Positions 1 to 7,986 of a stretch of DNA of 64,000 bases are shown here, piece by piece. The first letter of the stretch is position 1; every line of letters begins with the position of its first letter. The stretch lies in assembly GCA_947625785.1 (NCBI GenBank), contig CANQPS010000005.1:62001-126000 (forward strand). The letters are read 5' to 3'. The notes below the pieces were generated by a model. It did not search any database. It was given only the letters and a program-made list of their open reading frames with translations, and had not been told where the DNA came from. This DNA is from an uncultured Clostridia bacterium (GTDB taxonomy: Bacteria; Bacillota; Clostridia; Oscillospirales; Acutalibacteraceae). Both the position numbers and the translations under genes were made by a program.

Positions 1-217
1 ATATATTTATCGAAAATGGTCTTGGAGCTTCATATCTGATTGCTTGTATATGCCAAGTGTTAGGGTATGACGGAGTAATTTCCGTTAAGAGATTAAAGTA
101 TTACTATTTGAAAAGTTGTACTTATTGAGGTGTATATTGTAAAATGTACATAAATTAAGGTGGTAACACGGAGTGAGTAGCTTTCGTCCTTTTAATATGG
201 GCGAAAGTTTTTTTATT
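1..217 (+). promoter_or_regulatory. T-box riboswitch leader of metG (5' part outside window)
   Basis: A canonical T-box core (AAGGTGGTAACACGG, 157-171) is followed at once by a terminator hairpin, which is the usual tRNA-sensing layout upstream of aminoacyl-tRNA synthetase genes. The antiterminator would pair AAGG at 157-160 with CCTT at 188-191, competing with the terminator. Upstream there are supporting helices: 21-25 with 53-57, and 117-121 with 146-150. Stem I seems to begin before base 1, so the specifier codon cannot be fixed; ATG triplets at 16-18 and 67-69 are the candidates for a methionine specifier. Core certain, 5' boundary and specifier inferred. Confidence 0.85.
181..217 (+). 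terminator. T-box controlled intrinsic terminator
   Basis: A 9-bp stem (181-189 with 199-207, one G-T pair) and a T-rich run at 208-220. This is the OFF structure of the T-box leader ahead of metG. Confidence 0.85.
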
Positions 218-305
218 TTTTGGAGGTGATTTTTGCAGTATAAAATTATACAGTATTAGTAAAAATCATTATATTAAGTAAGATTAAATTTTGGAGGATA
301 AAAAA

Positions 306-2240
306 ATGAGTGAAAAAAAGTCATTTTATATTACGACACCTATATACTATCCGTCAGGAAATCCACATATAGGTCATTGTTATACAACAGTTGCCTGCGA
401 TTCAATCGCAAGATACAAAAGAATGCAGGGATTTGATGTAATGTTTTTAACCGGTACAGACGAACACGGTCTTAAAATTGAACAAAAAGCGTCTGAAAAA
501 GGTATTACACCAAAGCAATATGTTGATGAAATTGTGGAGATATTTAAAAATTTATGGAGTTATATGAATATTAGTTATGATAGATATATTCGTACAACAG
601 ATGATTACCATATCGAAACAGTACAAAAAATATTTAAAGAATTATATGATAAAGGGTATATATATAAAGGAGAATATAAGGGTAAATACTGTACACCTTG
701 TGAGAGTTTCTGGACGGAATCCCAGCTTGTTGACGGAAAATGTCCTGAATGTGGCAGAGATGTTATAGAAGCAAAAGAAGAAGCATATTTTTTCAGAATG
801 TCGCCGTTTGCTGACAGAATTGAAAAATTACTTACAGAAACAGATTATTTACAGCCGAAAACAAGGGCTATTGAACTTGTAAATAATTTTATAAAACCGG
901 GCTTGGAGGATTTATGCGTATCACGAACAAGTTTCAAATGGGGTATTCCTGTAACATTTGACGCAAACCACGTTGTATATGTCTGGATTGATGCATTATC
1001 AAATTATATTTCCGCACTTGGTTTTAAAAATAGCAGTTATAATGATTATAATAAATTCTGGCCCGCTGATGTTCATATGGTAGCGAAAGATATTATGCGT
1101 TTTCACGCTATAATATGGCCTGCTATGTTAATGGCACTTGAACAGCCTCTGCCAAAGCACCTTGCTGTACACGGTTGGATAACTTTTAACGGTCAGAAAA
1201 TGAGTAAATCTTTGGGAAATGTAGTAGACCCATTTATACTTGGTCAAAGATATGGTTCAGATTCAATAAGATACCATATTTTAAGGGAAATGGCACTTGG
1301 TTCTGACAGTTCATTTTCTAATGAAATAATGATTAATCGCATTAATACAGACTTGGCAAATGGTTTTGGTAATCTTGTATCAAGAACAGTTGCTATGGTT
1401 GAAAAATATTTTGGCGGAACATTGTCAGCAGAACGTGAAAGTGAAGATGTTGACGAGGAAATTATATCAATGGCGACTTCGCTTGTAAAAACTGTTGATG
1501 AATATATTGACAAAACACAACTTAATAATGCACTGGCAGAAATATTTACAGTTGTATCAAGGGCAAATAAGTATATTGACGAAACATCACCTTGGATACT
1601 CGCAAAAGATGAAAGTAAAAAAAATCGTCTTGCAACGGTTCTGTATAATCTGCTTGAAACAATTAGAATTATATCCGTTTTATTATCATCGTTTATGCCA
1701 ACAACAATGCCTAAGGTTTGGCAGCAAATCGGTTTATCTGATGATATGGCAACATATGAAAATCTATCAAAATTTGGAGTTTTAGCCGATAATGTTACTG
1801 TCAGCAGAGGAGAGGTATTGTTTCCTCGAATAGATGTTGATAAGGAAATTGAAGAACTTAATAAAATTATCGGAAATAAAGACAATGAGAAAAAAAGACA
1901 ACCGGAATATGAGGGACTTGCTTTAATTAATATTGATGATTTTATGAAAGTTGAACTTAGAGCTGCAAAAGTTAAGGCTTGTGAACCTATAAAGAAAGCA
2001 AAAAAATTACTGAAATTAACTCTTGATGATGGAAACGGAGAAAGAACAGTTGCATCAGGTATTGCTAAATTCTATAAGCCGGAGGATTTAATAGGAAGAA
2101 ATATTATTCTTGTGGCTAATTTGCAGCCGGCAACATTATGCGGTGTTGAAAGTCAGGGTATGATTTTAGCAGGAGAAAGCAACGGGGAAATCAAGGTTAT
2201 TTTTGTTGATGATATTACAGTCGGCAGCAGAATAAGATAA
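306..2240 (+). CDS. metG: methionyl-tRNA synthetase with C-terminal tRNA-binding domain
   Basis: MetRS charges tRNA-Met with methionine in the cytoplasm. The class I signatures are HIGH at residues 21-24 and KMSKS at 298-302. Four cysteines (C129, C132, C146, C149) form the zinc knuckle of the CP region. The last 110 or so residues are an EMAP/Trbp111-like tRNA-binding domain, giving 644 aa, normal for the long bacterial form. I chose ATG 306 because GGAGG at 293-297 is correctly spaced before it; an in-frame TTG at 291 overlaps that site. It stands behind its own T-box leader, so starvation for Met-tRNA should raise expression. Confidence 0.97.
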   Translation: MSEKKSFYITTPIYYPSGNPHIGHCYTTVACDSIARYKRMQGFDVMFLTGTDEHGLKIEQKASEKGITPKQYVDEIVEIFKNLWSYMNISYDRYIRTTDDYHIETVQKIFKELYDKGYIYKGEYKGKYCTPCESFWTESQLVDGKCPECGRDVIEAKEEAYFFRMSPFADRIEKLLTETDYLQPKTRAIELVNNFIKPGLEDLCVSRTSFKWGIPVTFDANHVVYVWIDALSNYISALGFKNSSYNDYNKFWPADVHMVAKDIMRFHAIIWPAMLMALEQPLPKHLAVHGWITFNGQKMSKSLGNVVDPFILGQRYGSDSIRYHILREMALGSDSSFSNEIMINRINTDLANGFGNLVSRTVAMVEKYFGGTLSAERESEDVDEEIISMATSLVKTVDEYIDKTQLNNALAEIFTVVSRANKYIDETSPWILAKDESKKNRLATVLYNLLETIRIISVLLSSFMPTTMPKVWQQIGLSDDMATYENLSKFGVLADNVTVSRGEVLFPRIDVDKEIEELNKIIGNKDNEKKRQPEYEGLALINIDDFMKVELRAAKVKACEPIKKAKKLLKLTLDDGNGERTVASGIAKFYKPEDLIGRNIILVANLQPATLCGVESQGMILAGESNGEIKVIFVDDITVGSRIR

Positions 2241-2252
2241 TAAATGTAAAAA

Positions 2253-2277
2253 GGGAGAGCATATTTTTGACTCTCCC
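2253..2277 (-). terminator. intrinsic terminator between convergent metG and DUF4830 gene
   Basis: Seven-bp GC-rich stem (2253-2259 with 2271-2277). Read on the minus strand it is followed by a T5 run (bases 2252 down to 2246), so it best serves the minus-strand gene; on the plus strand there is no T run. Confidence 0.55.
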
Positions 2278-2357
2278 ATAAGACAATTATAATGATATTT
2301 TATATTAATGTTAGATTTCATAAAATAATATTGAGATTGACAGAAATAAATCATATA

Positions 2358-2837
2358 CTATGATTCTATAAATGATTTTGTAAAACCATTATAAATAGTT
2401 TCGCTAATATCACCGCCTATAACCCTATTTTGGAAAATTATAACCGTTGCTATAATATCACAAGAAGAATCAGGATAATTAGTTATTTTAAGGTTATACT
2501 TTTGACAATCCTTACCCATATAGTTAGTTAAATCAAGACCTTGTTTTTTTTGAATTTCATTATATGATGTATATGTATCATTCCATACGGACGGAATTTT
2601 TATATCATTACAAATTATATTTTTCTTGTCAACTTCAAAACCAAATTGTGATAAAAAGGATATAATATCATCTTTATTGTTTACAACAAGATTATATTCT
2701 CCCCATTCGCAGTTTGCGGTTGTGGGTTTAGGAACTGCCTTTTTTGATATAAAAAATACAGATAAAATAAGACATAATATAAGTAAAATTATAAATAATA
2801 TTTTCTTTTTAGATGTTTTAAGAGATAAAATAAACAT
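2358..2837 (-). CDS. DUF4830-type membrane-anchored protein
   Basis: 159 aa. A Lys-rich N-terminus (about 8-12) precedes one hydrophobic segment (about 13-31), giving a signal anchor with the rest outside. The remainder resembles the DUF4830 domain: FLSQFGFEVD, then IPSVWNDTYTSYNEIQKKQGLDL, the KITNYP stretch and a VIGGDIS motif near the C-terminus. Two or three cysteines lie in the exported part. The function of this family is not known. It lies alone on the minus strand, convergent with metG and divergent from the aldolase-like gene. Upstream GAGATGAT is a weak ribosome site. Confidence 0.7.
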   Translation of the reverse strand: MFILSLKTSKKKILFIILLILCLILSVFFISKKAVPKPTTANCEWGEYNLVVNNKDDIISFLSQFGFEVDKKNIICNDIKIPSVWNDTYTSYNEIQKKQGLDLTNYMGKDCQKYNLKITNYPDSSCDIIATVIIFQNRVIGGDISETIYNGFTKSFIES

Positions 2838-2963
2838 ATTTTTGTATCATCTCGCTTTATATTTAATATTTATTTATATGATTTTGTATATGATTTTATA
2901 CTTTATATATACTTTTGATGTATAATAATAAAATATGAAAACTTAAATAGAGGGGAGAATGTT

Positions 2964-3863
2964 ATGCCAATAGTAAATACTTTGGAAATGTTTTCAAAAG
3001 CATATCATAATAAATATGCCATAGGGGCGTTTAATGTCAGTAATATGGAAATTATTCAAGGGGTTACATCAGCCTGTAAAGAATTAAAATCACCTGTTAT
3101 TTTACAAGTATCTGCGAAGTCAAGAGTTTATGCAGGTCATACATTCCTTGTTAAAATGGCAGAGGCAAGTGTAATAGAAAATAATTTGCCGATAGCATTA
3201 CATCTTGATAACAGCACAAGTTTTGAATTATGTAAATCTTGTATAGATTGTGGTTTTACATCTGTTATGATAGATGGTTCAAGTTTAAGTTATGAAGATA
3301 ATGTGGAATTAACAAAAAAGGTTGTTGATTATGCTAATCCAAGAAATGTGTCCGTTGAGGGCAAGTTAGGATTGTACGAAGGAGAAGAATACACAAATGT
3401 CAGAATAGCTTGCGATTTTATTGAGAAGACAAAAATTAATTCTATTGCTGTTGATATAGGAAATATTAATGGTATAAATAAGCTGAAAAATGGCAATTAT
3501 GAACTTAGAATTGATATTCTGAGAAGTTTGAAAAGGCAGCTTAATGATATGCCAATGGTTTTACACGGTGGTTCGTCAATTTACGATGAGGAGGTTAATG
3601 AATTTAAAAAATATGGCGGTAAAATATCAGATACATACGGATATGATGAAGATATATTAAAAGAAGCTGTACAATCCGGTATTTGTAAAATTAATTTTAA
3701 CTCAGACTTGCAGATAGCTTATACAACGGCAATAAGAAAGTATCTTTTTGAAAATCCGAATGATTATAATCCTGAAAATTACCTGTCATTTGCAAGGGAT
3801 GCCGTAAAAAAAATTGTTGCAAGGAAGATAAATAATATTTTAGGCAGCAATAATATAGTATAA
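2964..3863 (+). CDS. class II fructose-bisphosphate aldolase homologue lacking metal ligands
   Basis: 299 aa, full length for the class II aldolase family, and clearly homologous: GAFNVSNME near the start, SVMIDGS about 102-108, VLHGGSS about 199-205, and a C-terminal NSDLQ. Active members bind zinc through the His of a D-H pair, a Glu in an E-x-E motif and the His of GTSHG, plus the His of LHGG. Here these are D82-N83, E132-x-K134 and GNING with N169; only H201 and the catalytic Asp D82 remain. I infer that it is not a normal zinc aldolase: either a pseudoenzyme or an enzyme with altered chemistry. ATG 2964 follows GGGGAG. Single gene between the DUF4830 gene and the LCP gene. Confidence 0.85.
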   Translation: MPIVNTLEMFSKAYHNKYAIGAFNVSNMEIIQGVTSACKELKSPVILQVSAKSRVYAGHTFLVKMAEASVIENNLPIALHLDNSTSFELCKSCIDCGFTSVMIDGSSLSYEDNVELTKKVVDYANPRNVSVEGKLGLYEGEEYTNVRIACDFIEKTKINSIAVDIGNINGINKLKNGNYELRIDILRSLKRQLNDMPMVLHGGSSIYDEEVNEFKKYGGKISDTYGYDEDILKEAVQSGICKINFNSDLQIAYTTAIRKYLFENPNDYNPENYLSFARDAVKKIVARKINNILGSNNIV

Positions 3864-3930
3864 TTGTTGTATTTATAAGATATATGATTTATAATAGGTC
3901 ATAATTAATTTTATTAAGGAAGTGGATTTT

Positions 3931-5082
3931 TTGAATAATCGCAGTAATAATTATAACGATAACTTTAATTCTTCTGAAATGAAATCAAATAAATTGACAG
4001 TTAAGTTATCTAAAAAAGAGTTCGTAATGAACATAGTTATATCGGTTGTTGCAAGTTTATTTTTATTGGTCGGTATCGTATTGGTATCATATTATGCTAT
4101 ATTAGACAGGGTTAATTATGACGACTTAAATAATGTGCATATAACCAATTCTTTTAGAGAAGAAAGTGAAGAACCATTCTCAATAGATGAAAATGTGTCA
4201 CAAGTTACATCTATCGAACCAATAGAAATGTATACGGGGGAACTTCTCGATGACCCTATGGTACTTAATATATTATTGGTAGGTGCCGAAATAGAGAAAG
4301 ATGAAGAATATGGCCGTTCAGACTCTATGATAGTTGTATCTATTGATACAAGACATAAAAAGATTAAATTAACATCATTTCTTAGAGATATTTGGGTTGA
4401 AATACCGAATTACGGCTATGAAAGACTTAATGTTTCTTATGCTATGGGTGGCCCTAAACTTTTAATAGAAACAATAGAAGGAAATTTTGGTATTAATATA
4501 GACAGATATATAATGGTCGATTATAAAGGTTTCAGTAGTATAATTAATATTTTAGGTGGAATTGAGTTAGAGCTTACAGCAGAAGAAATTGACTATATAA
4601 ATTGGCAAATGTATAAAAATAATCAGGTCGATACAAGACATTATATGACTGATAAGCCGGGCTTGGTCAGACTTGACGGCAGAGAAGCCCTATGGCACGC
4701 TCGAAACAGAGGAAATACAGCAACAGCTACCGAACCGGGATTTGCCGGTGATGACTGGGATAGAACAGACAGACAAAGAAAATTAATAAGCGAATTCATA
4801 AATATGTTTAAAGGTGCAAATATAAATGAGATATATCAAATAGCACAAGAAATCGGACCTATGGTTCGCACTAATTTTAAGAAAAGTGAAATAACATCTT
4901 TATTATTAAATGCCTTAACATATCTTAACTATGAAATTGAAACAATGTCTATGCCGGGATATTATGAAAATATAATTGATTATAGGCCTACTCCTACCAA
5001 AAGAGTTATTGCCATAGAAGACTGGAATAAGGCAAGAAAAGATATTGCAGTATTTATATATGAGGATTCAATAGTTGCATAA
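3931..5082 (+). CDS. LytR-CpsA-Psr (LCP) family wall-polymer ligase
   Basis: 383 aa. LCP enzymes transfer undecaprenyl-linked glycopolymers to peptidoglycan on the outer face of the membrane. An Asn-rich cytoplasmic tail (about 1-35) precedes one membrane helix (about 36-60), then the LCP domain: NILLVGAE, the GRSDSMIVVSID stretch, SFLRDIWVEIP with the conserved Arg/Asp, YVMVDYKGF-like region, and the DWDRTDRQRKLI motif with its conserved arginines. I chose TTG 3931 because AAGGA at 3916-3920 is correctly placed; an in-frame GTG at 3922 sits inside that site. It is followed by a terminator and galE, consistent with envelope polysaccharide work. Confidence 0.9.
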   Translation: MNNRSNNYNDNFNSSEMKSNKLTVKLSKKEFVMNIVISVVASLFLLVGIVLVSYYAILDRVNYDDLNNVHITNSFREESEEPFSIDENVSQVTSIEPIEMYTGELLDDPMVLNILLVGAEIEKDEEYGRSDSMIVVSIDTRHKKIKLTSFLRDIWVEIPNYGYERLNVSYAMGGPKLLIETIEGNFGINIDRYIMVDYKGFSSIINILGGIELELTAEEIDYINWQMYKNNQVDTRHYMTDKPGLVRLDGREALWHARNRGNTATATEPGFAGDDWDRTDRQRKLISEFINMFKGANINEIYQIAQEIGPMVRTNFKKSEITSLLLNALTYLNYEIETMSMPGYYENIIDYRPTPTKRVIAIEDWNKARKDIAVFIYEDSIVA

Positions 5083-5093
5083 TTTATAACTTA

Positions 5094-5127
5094 CCCTTGT
5101 TATTTTTAATATAACAAGGGGAGTTTT
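5094..5127 (+). terminator. intrinsic terminator after LCP gene
   Basis: Perfect 10-bp stem (5094-5103 with 5111-5120), 7-nt loop, then GAGTTTTGT. Confidence 0.75.
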
Positions 5128-5154
5128 GTATTTACTATTAGGTTAGAATGATTA

Positions 5155-5183
5155 TTGAAGTATTTAATAAATAATGATATAAT
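5155..5183 (+). promoter_or_regulatory. sigma-A type promoter for galE
   Basis: TTGAAG (5155-5160), 17-bp spacer, TATAAT (5178-5183); start site expected near 5190, about 30 nt before the galE start codon. Confidence 0.7.
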
Positions 5184-5221
5184 TGTTGTATTAAAATTTT
5201 TGTATAAGGGGAATTTATTTT

Positions 5222-6214
5222 ATGAAAACGATTTTAGTTGCAGGTGGTGCAGGTTATATTGGCAGCCATATGGTAGTTGCCTTGAACGAAAAAGGATATA
5301 ATGTTGTTGTTGTCGATAATCTTTGTACAGGTCATAAAGATGCTGTGAAATATGGTAAACTTTATGTTGGGGATATTAGGGATAAAGAATTTTTAGACAG
5401 TGTATTTAAAGAAAATAAGATTGATGGGGTTATCAATTTTGCAGCATTTTCGCAGGTAGGAGAGAGCTGCAAAAATCCATTGAAGTACTATATAAATAAT
5501 GTAAACGGTGCTGAAACAATGCTTACAACTATGAAGGAAAATGGTGTTGATAAAATAGTATTTTCATCAACGGCAGCTACATACGGAGAACCGGAAAAAC
5601 AACCTATCAACGAAAATGATAAAACAGAACCAACTAATCCTTATGGTGAAACAAAACTTGCCATTGAAAAAATGCTTAAATGGTGTGACCAAGCGTATGG
5701 TATAAAGTATGTTGCCTTAAGATACTTTAATGCTTGTGGTGCTAATAACAGCGAAGATATAGGAGAAGACCATATGCCTGAAACACACCTTATTCCGCTT
5801 GTATTGCAGGTAGCGTTAGGTCAGAGAGAAAGAATAGGAATATTCGGTGACGATTATCCTACCGCTGACGGAACTTGTGTGAGAGATTATATAGATGTAA
5901 GAGATTTGGCACAAGCACACTTATTGGCTCTTGAATATATAGACAAATATCATAAGAGTGATATATTTAATTTAGGAAATGGCAAGGGCTTCTCAGTTAA
6001 AGAAATTATAACGGCTGCCAGAGAAGTTACAGGTCACCCGATACCTGCCCGTATAGAAAATCGTAGAGATGGTGACCCGTCAACGCTTATTGCCTCAAAT
6101 AAAAAGGCGAAAGATGTTCTTGGTTGGGAACCAAAATATTCAAATCCAAAGGACATAATAATGTCTGCTTGGGAGTGGCACAGAAGACACCCTAACGGAT
6201 ATAATGATAAATAA
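5222..6214 (+). CDS. galE: UDP-glucose 4-epimerase
   Basis: 330 aa, the usual GalE length. It interconverts UDP-glucose and UDP-galactose with bound NAD. The N-terminus has the Rossmann GGAGYIG motif (residues 8-14), the SDR catalytic pair is Y141-x3-K145 (YGETK), and ALRYFNACGA, DGTCVRDYIDVRDLAQAH and NLGNGKGFSV are all GalE hallmarks. ATG 5222 follows AAGGGG. It has its own promoter and a shared convergent terminator, and sits between an LCP ligase and a flippase, so it probably feeds sugar precursors to wall or capsular polymers. Confidence 0.96.
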   Translation: MKTILVAGGAGYIGSHMVVALNEKGYNVVVVDNLCTGHKDAVKYGKLYVGDIRDKEFLDSVFKENKIDGVINFAAFSQVGESCKNPLKYYINNVNGAETMLTTMKENGVDKIVFSSTAATYGEPEKQPINENDKTEPTNPYGETKLAIEKMLKWCDQAYGIKYVALRYFNACGANNSEDIGEDHMPETHLIPLVLQVALGQRERIGIFGDDYPTADGTCVRDYIDVRDLAQAHLLALEYIDKYHKSDIFNLGNGKGFSVKEIITAAREVTGHPIPARIENRRDGDPSTLIASNKKAKDVLGWEPKYSNPKDIIMSAWEWHRRHPNGYNDK

Positions 6215-6227
6215 TAAAATTATAATG

Positions 6228-6261
6228 AGTTCTTTAACAAAGTAGATTTTGTTGAAGAACT
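6228..6261 (+). terminator. convergent terminator, galE and SpoVB/MurJ-like gene
   Basis: 14-bp stem with one G-T pair (6228-6241 with 6248-6261) followed by a T-rich stretch (6262-6271). It lies in the 48-nt gap between the convergent stop codons and may act in both directions. Confidence 0.7.
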
Positions 6262-6262
6262 T

Positions 6263-7789
6263 TTATTTTTGTGTAATTAATCTTTTGGCGGAATTTATAT
6301 CATCTTTTGTAAGACTTTTTGATAAACGCAGAATTATATAATATATAATAATCGTAAAAAATATTTCGAGAGATAGAATGGTAACATTATCAGTATTATT
6401 TTTATTTATAATATAAAATACTGTTCCTGATACAAAAATAGCTGCTAATGGTTTAATAATCCAATTAATTAGATTGAACTTAATGTTTGCAACTTTTATA
6501 AGTCGCCATACACTTAAAGATGTATTTATAATAGTTCCTGTAAACATTGTAAAAATCAAGCCTTTAATACCAAAAACCGGTATAAGCGTAAAAGTAAGTA
6601 TAACTCTTGTTACAGAATCAAAAATATTATATGCGAGATAATGAACTTGTTGATTAAGACCTTTGAGCATACCGTCAACAATACTGTCCATATATGCGAG
6701 TGGTATTATAGGAGCAAGTATTTTTATATAAAAACCGGCATCTTGATTTTGGTATATGATATTGCCAAGCGAATTTGCATAAAATATGAAAATACCCATT
6801 GCCATTAATGAAAATATAAAAGAAAAATGCAAAATTTTTGTTGCCATATAATTTATGCCACGAGGGCGGTTTTCGGCTTTTGCCTCTGACATTTCGGGTA
6901 TCATAAGCTGCGAAAATGAAAATAAAAATACAGACGGAAATGTGATTATAGGCATAACCATTCCTGAGATAAGGCCAAAATCCGATAATGCTTTTGTACT
7001 GCTGCTGCCATAACGCTTTAATCCCTTTGGAATTAGGACATTTTCTATTGCACTCAGTCCGGATCTTAAACAAGAACTTGCAGTTACAGGCAATGCTATA
7101 TATAAAAATTTTCTTATAAATTTATTTGAGGCTTGTTTTTGGATTTTCTGTTTTTTGTTTTTTTCAAGAATATAAAGCATATATGAATAGATACAGGAAA
7201 TCATTTCTGATATGGTTGTACCCATTGCGATTGCACAACAAGCATATTCAAGACCTTTTGACGCAAAATTACCTATAATAATACTAAATACTATAATTTC
7301 AATAATTTGTTCAATAAGTTGTTCGCTTGCCGTTTTAATTACTGTTCTTCTTGCATAAAAGTATCCTCTTAAACAAGCGGATACTGCCATAAAAGGCAGA
7401 CTTACAGATAATACTTTTAGTGATAATATGGTACGATTATCTTTAAGAAAAAACAGACCTATATCACCCGAAAATATGTAAAGCAAAACGCCTATTATTC
7501 CGCTAAAAACTACACTTAAAATTAAACATTTAGTAACACATTTTTTAGCCTGATAAATATTATTTTCTGCAAGAAAATCAGTTACAAGTCTTGTTACAGC
7601 AAGACAAATGCCGGCGGTTGAGATATTTGCCGTAAAAAAGTAAACCGTAAGTATTAATTGATAGAGACCAATACCTTCTGCACCGACTTTATTTGACATA
7701 TATACCCTAAATGCTATACCAATACTTCTTGTAAGCAGTGATGTAACAGTAAGGACTATTGCATTAAAAATAAATAATTTCTTCTTCAC
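6263..7789 (-). CDS. SpoVB/MurJ-type polysaccharide flippase
   Basis: 508 aa with about 14 hydrophobic segments, a member of the MVF/MATE-like flippase superfamily that moves lipid-linked sugars across the membrane. The N-terminal pattern (VLTVTSLLTRSIGIAFRVYMSNKVGAEGIGLYQL) is characteristic of SpoVB/YtgP/MurJ relatives. I prefer the GTG at 7789, which has GGGTGG just upstream, over the GTG at 7801, which has no ribosome site. Whether it is a sporulation flippase, the vegetative lipid II flippase or an O-unit flippase cannot be told from sequence alone. Neighbours (galE, LCP) fit an envelope role. Confidence 0.85.
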   Translation of the reverse strand: MKKKLFIFNAIVLTVTSLLTRSIGIAFRVYMSNKVGAEGIGLYQLILTVYFFTANISTAGICLAVTRLVTDFLAENNIYQAKKCVTKCLILSVVFSGIIGVLLYIFSGDIGLFFLKDNRTILSLKVLSVSLPFMAVSACLRGYFYARRTVIKTASEQLIEQIIEIIVFSIIIGNFASKGLEYACCAIAMGTTISEMISCIYSYMLYILEKNKKQKIQKQASNKFIRKFLYIALPVTASSCLRSGLSAIENVLIPKGLKRYGSSSTKALSDFGLISGMVMPIITFPSVFLFSFSQLMIPEMSEAKAENRPRGINYMATKILHFSFIFSLMAMGIFIFYANSLGNIIYQNQDAGFYIKILAPIIPLAYMDSIVDGMLKGLNQQVHYLAYNIFDSVTRVILTFTLIPVFGIKGLIFTMFTGTIINTSLSVWRLIKVANIKFNLINWIIKPLAAIFVSGTVFYIINKNNTDNVTILSLEIFFTIIIYYIILRLSKSLTKDDINSAKRLITQK

Positions 7790-7929
7790 TAATCCACCCA
7801 CTTACACTAATTGTCCATATAAATAATTATGCGATTTAAACTTTGTTTATTATAAAAAGTGTAAAAATCATAATTTTATATTTTTACAATTGCTATATTC
7901 TTGTTTCGCCAAATAAAAAATCAATATGA

Positions 7930-7958
7930 TTGATTATTTGAAAAAAACGGAATATAAT
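7930..7958 (+). promoter_or_regulatory. sigma-A type promoter for the ABC exporter operon
   Basis: TTGATT (7930-7935), 17-bp spacer, TATAAT (7953-7958). The predicted start site near 7965 leaves a leader of about 20 nt before ATG 7987, which lacks an obvious ribosome site. Confidence 0.65.
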
Positions 7959-7986
7959 AAAAATAATAGTATATTTATGATTATTA

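Noticed and set aside
3..128. Open frame of 41 codons (…GLGASYLIACICQVLGYDGV…) ending in TGA at 126-128, possible tail of an upstream gene
   Set aside because: It runs through the part of the leader that should fold as T-box stem I/II, and complementary helices occur in the same bases. It reads like protein, though, so sequence to the left is needed to decide.
1244..1885. 213-codon minus-strand frame inside metG
   Set aside because: Shadow of metG; no ribosome site, no recognisable domain.
2964..3863. Ordinary fructose-bisphosphate aldolase (fba)
   Set aside because: Metal ligands are replaced, so the gene symbol fba is not justified.
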